64,000 nt of DNA from Symsagittifera roscoffensis (lineage: Eukaryota > Xenacoelomorpha > Acoela > Convolutidae). Under the pieces are notes generated by a model that saw nothing but the letters and a program-made list of their open reading frames with translations, had not been told where the DNA came from and did no database searches. The stretch covers positions 19,785,639 to 19,849,638 of the forward strand of contig NC_087067.1 in assembly GCF_963678635.1 (NCBI RefSeq), written 5' to 3'. The translations under genes were made by a program, and so were the position numbers. Positions 54,182 through 64,000 of this stretch are shown here, piece by piece; position 1 is the first letter of the stretch, and the number at the start of each line of letters is the position of its first letter.

Positions 54182-54239
54182 GAGTTTTAACTTCATATAA
54201 ACCAAAGGTAAAAAGATTCAAGTTCAAATGATTGTTAAA

Positions 54240-55302
54240 CTAGTTCACCCGAAATAAGTAGATTTTCCTGTTTGATAACGCTTGCTAATTGCAAGCGTAA
54301 ATAAAACCGAAACCCAGACTAAGATAGCTCCTGAACTAAAATATCACATTCTTGACATTCTCTGCTATTCAATGGTAGAAACATAGCATGCTTAGCACTG
54401 GATCGTAATCTAACTTTTACTTCTGCGCAACAACCATTTTAGAACAACAACCATTTTGGTTGCGTTCAATTCATGTTTACGCCAAATCATGTGTTACAAA
54501 AGAACTGATACATTTGATTAAGATCTGACATTAACATAGTTGTCGAGCATAAAGCGCTGTATGAAAGCACTTTTCAGTACACTTATCCTATTTTCAGCCC
54601 TCATAAGATTAATTTTCTCCATCAAAAGCATGCAATTGGACTGCTTGAGAAATCTTGACAGCATTTTAAGACTACAAGTCAAACGCTATCGGTGCTACTT
54701 CTGAAAACTGCAATATTTTAAGTCAGAGCAATTTATTAAATAAACTTTGGAAAAAAATTTTCAAAAACCGAGCAGACGAAGGTTGATGCGAACGCTCAAA
54801 AAAACACTATGTCACAACGCTGAGTGGCTTGTTAAATAAAATCTAAATAACTCGCTTTAGACTTGTTCTCAGAACAACTTTGTTGTATTAAAAGATACCG
54901 CATAGATTTTAATCTGAATTAAATCTTCGTCAAAACTATATAGTTTGTAACTAAACAATTAAATTAGAATCTCTTTTTCAGTAAATAGAAATTAATTAGA
55001 ACAAATTCGCTATCACACTAGAAGTACAATTGCTATTTGGCGCCTCAGATTGAATTTCAAGAAAAAAATTGAAACTAAAACCTTCTCCTAAACTATTCCT
55101 GAAAACTGTTACTGCTTCACCTGCCAAGTAAATTATATATTTTGCAAAACCATTCGTACTATTCAAAATCCCTCTTTCAATCAACTTAACCAGTATTCTT
55201 TTCGCTCGGAACCAATCTGTTTGATTGTGAACTTAATCTACTGCGTATATATATATATAGAAAATATGTCAGATATTTTCGAGCCAAGTCATTAGGGTTT
55301 TA
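54240..55302. other. Region downstream of TBC1D15
   Basis: AT-rich; probably includes the 3' UTR and polyadenylation region of TBC1D15 near 55200-55302. It has a small perfect hairpin (ACGCTTGC/GCAAGCGT near 54278) and an (AT)n at about 55245-55259. No gene seen. Confidence 0.5.
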
Positions 55303-58300
55303 TCACAAAGTCAGCTCTTCATCTCCATTTTGTTCTTCTTCGGTAGATGTCTCAATGGGGGGAACAATGAGAGATGGTGAAGTTGAACTCACAACAGATT
55401 TGTACATCTCCGAGAAGTTCACACTGCAATTCAACGACGTCACTGGCGCCACACTGTCTATTAATTCGCCCATGTCCTCGTCGTCTGTACCTGCAGCAGC
55501 AAAAAATTTGGTCACCAGAATGACTAACTTACTACTGCACCACCCGATATTTCCTACAATTTTTTTTAACTCCATAACTCTTTAACATATTCAATAGAGT
55601 TGGAAAAGTGTCATTGAGCTCAGAAATAGCAGATAATTACTGACAATTTATTGAACCTTTTTCAACTTTCAATTTCTACGAAAAAAAAATGCATAACTTT
55701 AAAGCTCTTCATATTTTAAGAATCTTTTATTATTTGTACGGTACTTTTCACATAAAACTAAGTCAATTAAAGGAATCTGGGTCCATAACTAATTTCTTTC
55801 ATTATGCTGGGAACCATACTAATTAAAATACTTTTTCAAAACTAGAAGTTATTCACGGTTCTTTTTGCGCCATATCCTTTCTTCGTGGGATAGCATCATT
55901 TGTTTCATTTTATCAAATGAATTTGAATTGACCGTAAGAACAAATCAAAAGTGAAATTCGCAAAGTCAAAACTTAGTATGATCAACTTTTAAGACTTTTA
56001 AAAAAACGACAGGACTTCTTTACGTGTCTTCACTACGTTCATCAACACTTCATTAGATTAACTTTTGTTTTACCCAAACTATTTATTTTCAGAAAAATTA
56101 GAGCACATTAAATAGTCTTAAAAATAACATTTGGAACCTTATCGCTTCCGATGATTTATCAAATTTTCGACCCAAAATAGGAAGCTTTTAACACTTTGGT
56201 ATTTAACTAATTGAATTATACCCCTTTATACTCAGCCACGTGAACGAACTTTGACATGGTAAAACAAATTTTTTTAAGGAAAGATAACATAATAAAAAGT
56301 AGAATAAAACCCAATTATTTTACCTGTTGATCCGTTTTGGGCTGATTTGGCTTCTACTGGATCTGAGGAGATAATGCGTCTCATATTCTTGGGCAGTTTC
56401 GTCTCTATCTGCTTAACTTGCAGGAATATTGCCTCTGCATTCTTCAGTACTTTCGTTATATTCATTTTCAATTGCAACTCATTTATATGCTGAAACACAC
56501 CACGTTTATTGTGAGCTTAAGTTAAAAAATTTCCATGAAGAAGGTTGTATGAACCATAAAGCTTCGCGAGATCATGCATTTTTTAAATCTTAATGAATTT
56601 CTCAAAAGTAATTGAAAGTGAAACAATTTCTCATTTTTGAATACCTTCAGTATCTCTGTGAATTCCAGATTTTTCGCCATAATATGTCCCTTCTCTAAGT
56701 CGAGCATAGACAGACACACAAACAGGTGGAAATTGGGACAGGGCAGTTTAGTCCACAGCACTTCCCACAGGGTACATATCTGGGAAAAGGAGAACTCCCT
56801 CTTGAACCAGACTAGGAGCCAGCGGAAACAAAAGTAGAGGTTTCCACTCTCTTTGGACTCTGAAACAGGGTTGCCATGGGTTTTATTAAAATCTTCATGA
56901 TAGCTCGCAGTTAGTATTCAAAATATTTTTCTCCAAATTGTATTCATCAACCATAAAAAACGCTTCAATAGAACTGACGAAAAATAATGCGAATTGTATT
57001 AATATAACCAACAGACAGTTGAAAAAAGAGTCAATGAACGCAAGTAAAAAGAAAAAATACTGACCTAATTTTTGAAAAAATCTTTACTTTCGAATTTCAA
57101 AGAAAAAATAATGGCCTTAAAGCCCTTTGAACTTCTAAAACATTTTGTGATTGACTTTATTGATAAACTTAACCCAACTTGAGCGAACTGGATCAATAGG
57201 TAAAATTTTTGTTTCGCTGGGAAATTCGAAAATTAAATTCCACTTTTGAAACTAGAAGTCAATCACGTTTTTCGTGACCTTTACACTTTCGCTTTTCGAT
57301 AGTGCAGTTTTCCGTTCTTTTAACAAAGGAAATGAACTGATCTTAAAACAAAATCAAATTCGAACCGCGAAAAAGTAATTTTCCTGAACAAATATAAACC
57401 TTTTCCTGAGAAAAAAAGCAAAATAAAAAATAACAAGCATGTACCGCACCTCCAACGCTTCGAATTTTCAACAACTCAAAAAACTATTCTTTGAGTGTAC
57501 TCTGAGAGCACCCAATTACAGGGTTCGTAATTAAAAATTTTGCAAAGTTTTTTATTCAAATTTTGAAGAACCATAGAATTTTGTGAAGTTTTATAAAAGT
57601 TCTTCGAAAAATTTAAAATAAACTAAGAAACGTCACATCTGGAAAACTGAAAACAATTGAACAGTCGGATTTGGATGCAAGATTTGCAACTCCTGAGAGT
57701 AGCTTCAAATTTTGTAAAATTTTTCATTCGATTTTTTAATTCAAATTTTGAAAAACCAAAAAAAAATTGTGACATTTTTTTAAATCTAAGTTTATAATGA
57801 ATTAAGAAACGTCACATCTGGGAAACTGAAAAAAATTGAACAGTCGGATTTGGATGCAAAATTTGCAACTCCTGAGAGTAGCTTCAAATTCTGTAAAAAT
57901 TTTCATTCGATTTTTTAATTCAAATTTTGAAAAACCATAAAAACTGACATTTTTTTTTCTTATCGAAGTTTATAATGAATTAAGAAACGTCACATCTGGG
58001 AAACTGAAAGCAATTGAACAGTCGCATTTCGACGCAAGATTTGATTTGCAACTCCTAAGATTACCCTTACAGTACCCAACTACAACGTTGGGAAATTCAG
58101 ATTTTGAGAAATTTCACCTTAAGTTTTCTAAAACTTTCTTAAACATTCACATTTCGAAAACTACGAAAATTTGAGCAGTCCTTTTGATGGCAATTTTCGC
58201 AATCTTTGAAAGTACACAACTACAGGGTTGGGAATTTCACTTTGACGAATTATTCTGTAATTTGAATTTTCTGAAAATTTCCAAAAATGTCACAAAAATT

Positions 58301-61300
58301 GTCTTATCTCTTAAACAAAAATGATTTGGGCATTCTTAATTGGAGGCCGAACTTGCAACCCCTGAAATTACTCTGATAGCCCCCAAACTGCAGGCTAGGA
58401 ATTTCAAACATTCAAAAAAAAAACAATTTAATTTTCACGTCATATCTGGAAAACTGCAAGATTTTGAGCAGTCCTATTGAGAGGCAAGATTCGCAACCCC
58501 CTGAGAGTGCCCTCAAAGATTCCAATAACAGGATTGATTTCTTCAAACTTTTGGAACTTTTAACATTGAAGTTTTTTTTTGAAGAAAATCATAAAAAACG
58601 TCATATCTCGAAAACTGCAAGGATTTAAGCAGTCATATTTGGCGGCGAAATTCGCAACTCCTGAAGGTACCCTGACAGAGCCTCACTACAGTGATGGTAA
58701 TTTAAAGTTTTGTTTAATTTTTTATATCTAAGTTTTCTGAAAAATTCCAAAAAAACGCCGTATCTCGAAAACTACGCGCATTTGAGCAGCCATAATCAAA
58801 GGCAACATTCGAAACCCCTGAGAGTACCCTCACAATATCCAACAACAGGATTGAGATCATCAACGTTTTGGAATTTTTAAAACCAGTTTTTGAAATTTTT
58901 TTGAAAAAATCATGAAAAAACGTCATATCTCGAAAACTAAACGGATTTGAGAAGTGAAAAATGGAGGCAAGATTCGCAACTCCTGAGAGTACCCTGACAG
59001 CACCCAACTACAGGGCGAGAATTTCAAAAATTGAGAAATTTTTTAATATTAAACTTTCTAGAATTTTTTTGAAAAACCTCGAAAATTGCCAATCTCGTAA
59101 ACTAAAATGATTTGGTTATTCATATATGGAGGCCAGAATCGCAAAACTTGGAAAAACTCTGACAATATCTTACTATTGGGTTGCTATTTTCAAACTTGAT
59201 GTAATAAACACTGAATTTAAACTGGAAAAATTAAAAAAAAAAACCATAACCATTGCAATATACGATATTGCTTAAACGTGAAAAAATTCATTTGTTAAAC
59301 ATGCAAAAATAATACGTTGAAAAGGCTTAAACATGGCGAGATAGTGAAGCCCGCATTTAAATATATAATAATAGGTAATAGATAGAAAATAGATGAAAGT
59401 TAAAAAATTAGGCGACGGGTAGACAGACATAATCAAATTAATTTAAAAAGCAGGTATACAAACAGACATACTTAATTTGGCCTCCAAAAAAATACTGAAA
59501 AACTAATGACCTGGCGAAAAACTAATTGAAAAATTTTCTTAAGCATTTCAATATATGATATAGCTTAAATATGAAAAAATTCTTTCGTTAAACATGCAAA
59601 ATTATTATGTTTAAACATGGGAGATAGCTGTCACTCGCATTTAAATATAGTTTAGATAGATAGATATAGATAGATAGATAGATATAGATAGTTAAATAAA
59701 TAATCATTAAAACTGATTTCGGGCAAATACAAGGTGGGAGGGTAGTTATTTAAATAAATTTACAAACACGATTTTACTTTTACTACCTGGGAGAGCACCA
59801 TTGGAGCTACAGATTCGTTCACAGGTGTCTCAATAATCAAAATCTAAAGATGATTGAGCTGAATTTTTTTACGAGATTCATTTCAATCAAAAAATTAAAC
59901 TAAGATATCAATTTTTGAGCCAAAAAAAGTCACAGAGGAAAAAAAGCAAAAAGGAAATTATAAAAACCGAGTTGCGTTAAAACAAACAAAAAAATTTCGA
60001 ATCGAGCAGGTATCAGTATTTATGTGTCTGTTGGCACGAAATGATTCAGTGATTCTGTTAAACAAGTTTTTAGCCTGAAAATAAGATGTTCCATTTTTAT
60101 AACGCAATATTCGCGGAATTGAACTATTCAATGGATATTTACTCAATTATCGGTCTTCTTTTATATTCAAGTTAATTCCGGACATCATGAGAAGATTATA
60201 ACATGACGAGAGTTTATTTCTAAACGTGAAACGAGAATATCTGACACCATACAAAAACTCTAATTCACTAAAATTCTGGTACAAATAGAGAAGAAACCAG
60301 TCATAATAGATGTTTTACTTTTACCATTTCGACAATCTATAAATAGATTATATTTGACTTACAGCTGCAGATCACGAAACAAGACCATTCGAAGCAATGC
60401 ACTCACGTAATTATCTTCCTAGTTTTTATGTATTCCAACCAAGATTTTTTGTCGTTTTTGCTATACAGTCTAATTTATTGCTAAGTTGAGGTGGTGGGAA
60501 AGAAGGACTAGTCTCAAATTTGATCATATTAGTTCTTTACACATTATTAAATTTTTTCATCATATTGCTGAGACCTTAATTCAATGCCTTCCCCTTTAAA
60601 AAAAAACTACAGAAAAACAAATATATATTGCATTGATTACATTTTATGCTACTTGTAAACAAACCTGCAAGTAATCTCCCCTCGTATACATTCGTGACAT
60701 TACTAGAGGCCAGCTAAAGCTGGAAATACTTGTTTGATAATTTTTGATAATGCGGACGGACAAGTGTCATTTCAAAAACAGACCTATAGCAAAGAAAAGT
60801 AAATCCCAATTTAATGACTTCAAAATCTGTGTTAATTTTATCAATTACTTCAGTTTTCTTAAAACTGAAATGATTACAAGGGCTTGTTAGGTTGAAATAT
60901 GCTTAAAACGTTGCTCATTAGATTTGGGTTGGGTAAATTTTGAGAGAAATCAAGAAGTTTCAAAAAACGGTAAGAAAATAAAACAAATTTGACTTTTCCA
61001 AGGGTCATAACTTTTTGAGTAAACAAATTTAAGCGTATTCGTTAAGGCAGCGGAGCTGAACACAACCCATTCTACTCATTGAACCAAAACCTTAGATATG
61101 GGAGGGTACTTTTAGAGAAAAGTCAAAAAGTTTGAAAAAACGATCAAAAAATCAAAAACTTGACTTTTCTGAGGGTCATAACTTTTTGCGTGAAAAAACT
61201 TGAGCGTAACCCTCAACGCAAGGGAGTTCCACACAACTCCTCGGTTCGAATGAAACTAAAATCTCAGATTTGGGAAGGTGGTCTAAGAGTTTCAAAAAAT

Positions 61301-61478
61301 GGTCAAAAATCAAAAACTCGACTTTTCTGGGGGCCATAACTTTGTGTAAAAAAATTTGGGCATAGCCACTTATGCAGGGGAGCTTACCACAATCTGTTCT
61401 ATCCGTTGAACCCAAAACTTGGACGTATAGTTTTCGAGAAAATGTTTTAAAAAATCCATGGGTCAAAAATCCCCCCCC

Positions 61479-61517
<39 letters not shown>

Positions 61518-61849
61518 TTTCGAAGGCTGTAGAAAGTGGGGTAAGGTAAAAAAAAAGAGAGACTAGCGGACTTGCATTGGTACCACTCTTTTGAAAATCC
61601 GTTGAGTAGTTTTTGAGAAAAACGATAATTTTCAAAGCGTATCAAAAAAAATAAATAAAAAAGCCCGATCCCAATAGCATTTTCATAATACCTGTTTTTA
61701 TCAAATAGGAATAAAGGCTAAAACTGATGTTAATATTTGTACTGACCAAGGAATGCGTAGAATGATGGGTCAAGTAGATTTAGCAGATACTTCAGTTGAC
61801 TCAATTGCAACTTCATGCCTTTGTCATCGTCCATATCGAAATTGTTGCC
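55303..61849 (-). CDS. TBC1D15: TBC1 domain family member 15/17 ortholog (Rab GAP), last four exons
   Basis: Exons on the minus strand: 61849-61747, 56859-56645, 56489-56324 and 55490-55303 (stop). All introns are GT-AG and phases match. The protein reads NNFDMDDDKGMKLQLSQL, LLNLLDPSFYAFLESKESG, LYFCFRWLLVWFKREFSF, ICTLWEVLWTKLPCPNFHL, LEFTEILKHINELQLKMNI, then an acidic tail ending NGDEELTL. This aligns closely with the end of the TBC domain and the following helix of vertebrate TBC1D15/17 (CFRWLLI-FKREF and EILKHINEL). Those proteins stimulate GTP hydrolysis on Rab7 and act in late endosome and mitochondrial quality control. The catalytic Arg and Gln finger exons lie upstream, outside the window. 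The first intron shown is about 4.9 kb and full of satellites. The C-terminal tail is lineage-specific. Confidence 0.93.
57003..57376 (+). repeat. Dispersed intronic repeat family, copy 4
   Basis: Lies in the large TBC1D15 intron. Starts 'ccaacagacagttg' and ends 'aaccgcgaaaaa', with the 'gaactggatcaataggtaaaa' and 'gtgacctttacactttcgc' blocks. A more decayed relative seems to lie at about 55600-55950. Confidence 0.65.
57480..59180. repeat. Diverged satellite: about ten units of roughly 160 bp
   Basis: Each unit holds 'gtcatatctcgaaaactg' or a variant, then 'atttgagcagtc', then 'gcaagattcgcaactcctgagagtaccc', then 'cacccaactacaggg'. The first motif recurs near 57641, 57810, 57985, 58146, 58300, 58441, 58601, 58760, 58922 and 59090, i.e. 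at intervals of about 140-175 bp. Units are clearly diverged, so the array is old. Lies in the large TBC1D15 intron. Confidence 0.85.
59240..59700. repeat. Two-unit tandem repeat ending in a (TAGA)n microsatellite
   Basis: The block 'cgatattgcttaaacgtgaaaaaattc..cgttaaacatgcaaaa' through 'cgcatttaaatata' occurs near 59255-59370 and again near 59545-59650. Each is followed by a TAGATAGA-rich stretch (59652-59691 in the second). Confidence 0.7.
60900..61471. repeat. Tandem repeat of about 160 bp, three units plus a partial one
   Basis: Units start near 60991, 61161 and 61320 with 'gacttttc..agggtcataacttt'. They continue through 'gcgta..c.ta..gca..ggagct..acacaac' and 'gaaccaaaaccttagat'. The layout (a 'gtcataact' motif, then a 'ttgagc' motif) vaguely parallels the 57.5-59.2 kb satellite. 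A partial copy is at 52120-52345. Confidence 0.75.
61471..61515. repeat. (C)n(AC)n microsatellite
   Basis: A run of about ten C followed by (CA)n to 61515. Open frames over it are artefacts of simple sequence. Confidence 0.95.
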
Positions 61850-62879
61850 CTGAAAGAAATCAAGAAACTCTTTGGCCACAATTCCAACGAGCCTTAGTTT
61901 TCTCAGACTTAAGTTATTTATAAGTTCTAAAGAGTCTTAGTAAGGATAACTTGGACACAGAGGCGAATCTGAGGTTTCTTGTGCACAAAACGGCTCAAAG
62001 TCACTAGCTTTAACTCTTTAGCAAAAATTTATGCGGTCGAATCTGATTGGCTAAAATTAGCCAATAAATTCAAGCAACACGGTCAAACATTTCAGTCAAC
62101 TTTTCCAACAGAAAAAATAGCCGAAATTACCAAAAATTTGTAATTTTGTCAAATAAAAAACAGTAATTTCATGTCACATTAAGAAACTGCCCCGACGAGA
62201 AAAATTTCAGTTAAATAAACGATAAACAGAAAAAAAACTTTTTTTTGGTCATTCCGGTTGTTCCAATAGTTTCGGCTAACTGTTTAAAAATTCAAATAAA
62301 CTAGCAAAAAAAATACCAAGAGCAGGAAGTATGCAGACAAAACCGGGATAAATGGTCATAGAAAATCCAAACGTGGGAGTTTTTAAAAGCAGGAAATGTA
62401 GAGGAACTTACGTTTTTTTAACGAAAACTCAATGTGCCAGTAATTTGAAACGATAAGCAACAAAAATTCTCAGATATGACAAGAAGTTCAGACAAAAAGT
62501 TGCTAAGACGAAAAGTTCAAACAAACTAAGGCAATAACTTATCCAAAAGATAAACGCTGGCATACAACTCGTCTATTTCATTTCTGTTCCGCTATCAAAA
62601 AGTTAGGTATTATTAGGTGGGTATTATTTAACGGTATTTCTTAAAAATATATATGTTATTAAAAGGAAGGCATTAAAACAAAAACACCTAATTACATTAA
62701 CCTGCTTACACTTGAGTTGCAAATGCAAAAAACACTATACAGAAGGAGAGGAAAATATTAAGTGCACACAGAAGCGAAGCTGAGCTTCGCAAACACTAGT
62801 AAGACCACGGTAAAAAATCAGCTCTATCAAGTTAACAAAGAAAAAGTAGAAATTAGCCTTGAATAAGTGAAAATTCGGC

Positions 62880-62951
62880 TACCTGTCGGATTCGATCATG
62901 CGACCTAGAGATAATGAGTCTCACGCACTAACCACTCAGACACGAACGCTT
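62880..62951 (-). repeat. tRNA-derived SINE head 4
   Basis: The minus strand has A-box TCTGAGTGGTTAGTGCG and B-box-like GATCGAATCCG. It is followed (lower coordinates) by the 62760-62860 piece, so head plus body fits a SINE on the minus strand. Confidence 0.6.
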
Positions 62952-63157
62952 AACAATTCACAAACACTAGCTGCAAATAAAGCAGAGAACATATGCTAAG
63001 AAATTTCAAAATCTACAGATCGAAATTAAAGGAAAAGTGCCATCAAATGAGCACTTTTATTTGCGAGCTTAGTTGGAAAAAAGAATGTTCATAGTAATAC
63101 ACAACTCTCACAAGCTCGGTAGTGTAAATAGAAGCAAACAGATCTGATAGCTCTTAA

Positions 63158-63219
63158 GGCCTCCTAAACCCGGGTATCTGGCTAAAAGAAGTAACCGTTC
63201 TACCATAACAAATAGGCTA
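63158..63219 (-). repeat. Possible tRNA-derived SINE head 5
   Basis: The minus strand has TATGGTAGAACGGTTACTT and CCCGGGTTTAGGA, weakly tRNA-like. The body piece at 63417-63530 is not directly on its 3' side, so the link is unsure. Confidence 0.35.
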
Positions 63220-64000
63220 GAAAGCTCATTAATAAAAAAAAATCAATTGCCAAAAAACTGATTGAAAATTATACCAAGTAAATTGCGAGAAAAATCTGAG
63301 TTCAATTACCTAGGCTAAAAAGAATATGATAAGAACAGTAGGCCTCCCAAGAAGTCGCGAGAAAAACATCCAAACAAGGCTTTATTTTGAAAAGAGAAAA
63401 AAAACTCGGAAATGATACTTCACAGAGAGGCGAAGTTGAGCTTCCCACTAGCGATACAAAACAATAAGGCGGCTAAGTCGGCAAAAATCGAAGTCTAAAA
63501 AAAATCTAGATCTATCAAAATGAATGGGCCAGTATTGAAAAAAATGCCAAAACAATAGAATGAGAAATTCGCATCGGAAAAAAATTTAGCGAGCGGTAAC
63601 AAAGCCGAAAACGCCTTACCACAAGACCTTTATGACAAAAAAAAATCAACAAGATTTAAAACTTATTAAAAGTGAATAATTCCCCCTCGCCCTCATAACA
63701 CACAAACATATTAAAGTATATTTACTCCTCATACGGAAAATTATTAGGCCACTATGGCGATATAATATAGGCCGAAACCTAGTAAGCCGAAAAAGGAAAC
63801 TAAAAAAAACCAAAGCCGAAAAAAAAATATTAAATCCCCATCATCCACAAAACACACACACACAACCAAACTTTTTTCGCTCGTCGATAGACGCAAAATG
63901 AGGCCATTAAGCCGATTCAATAAAGCCAAAAACCTATCAAGCGGAAAAAAAACGAAAAAAATTGGTTGTCATGAAATTCTATTATGAATTTTTTTTTAGC

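Larger units (their letters stand above)
61850..64000. other. TBC1D15 intron sequence (continues beyond the window)
   Basis: No further exon recognised; the next upstream coding exon should encode the core TBC motifs. It contains SINE pieces: 62760-62860 and 63417-63530 share 'gcgaagctgagcttcgc' or a variant followed by related sequence. Several 'aggccattaagccga'-type repeats lie at 63740-63960, with relatives at 52885-52980. Confidence 0.6.

Noticed and set aside
57480-59180. CRISPR-like spaced repeats
   Set aside because: Eukaryotic context, repeats diverged, units of 140-175 bp, no cas genes; it is a satellite.
61372-61645. Open frames over the C/CA tract
   Set aside because: Poly-Pro/His-Thr or Cys-Val frames created by simple repeats.
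62047-62066. Palindrome ATTGGCTAAAATTAGCCAAT as a regulatory site
   Set aside because: Isolated short palindrome in AT-rich intron sequence; no supporting context.

Overview
This is AT-rich animal nuclear DNA: genes have GT-AG introns, there are several retrotransposon families, tRNA-derived SINE heads, satellites and microsatellites. It looks like an invertebrate; I cannot name the phylum from sequence alone. Two host genes, both on the minus strand, flank a large transposon-rich block. On the left (417-4770) is a seven-exon gene for an RGG-tailed RNA-binding protein with three divergent RRM-like units. On the right (55303-61849, continuing past the window) are the last four exons of the TBC1D15/TBC1D17 ortholog, a Rab GTPase-activating protein.

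From about 4.8 to 32.8 kb there is a three-level nest. An older LINE with a nuclease-like C-terminus (LINE-R) was split by a three-ORF CR1-like LINE (LINE-1). LINE-1 was in turn split by an unusually long, young Ty3/Gypsy LTR element (6400-25059, about 18.7 kb, LTRs about 99.7% identical). The empty site of the middle insertion can be read at 42.7 kb, and the LINE-1 reading frame continues across the Gypsy insertion. The Gypsy element carries a long gag-pol ORF, an integrase ORF that ends in a macro-domain-like (ADP-ribose binding) module, an ORF ending in an SGNH/GDSL hydrolase-like module, and a fourth unrecognised ORF. Its leader holds seven copies of a 13-mer. The purine-rich motif beside its 3' LTR recurs four times inside ORF2.

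From 33.2 to 42.5 kb three head-to-tail copies of a second LINE (LINE-2) are stacked. Two keep a 124-bp palindrome near the 3' end, and the third is followed by a broken SGNH-esterase ORF1. From 42.6 to 47.3 kb there are further LINE-R and LINE-3 remnants up to a 200-bp assembly gap. From 47.5 to 55 kb I see mostly unrecognised AT-rich DNA, an old BEL/Pao-like pol fossil, and a cluster of three different tRNA-derived heads.

The TBC1D15 introns hold a diverged satellite of about 160 bp (ten units), other tandem repeats, an (AC)n tract and more SINE pieces. A repeat of about 260-385 bp lies in introns of both host genes. The most notable feature is the giant Gypsy element with its two accessory enzyme-like domains and its repeated nucleic-acid motifs.
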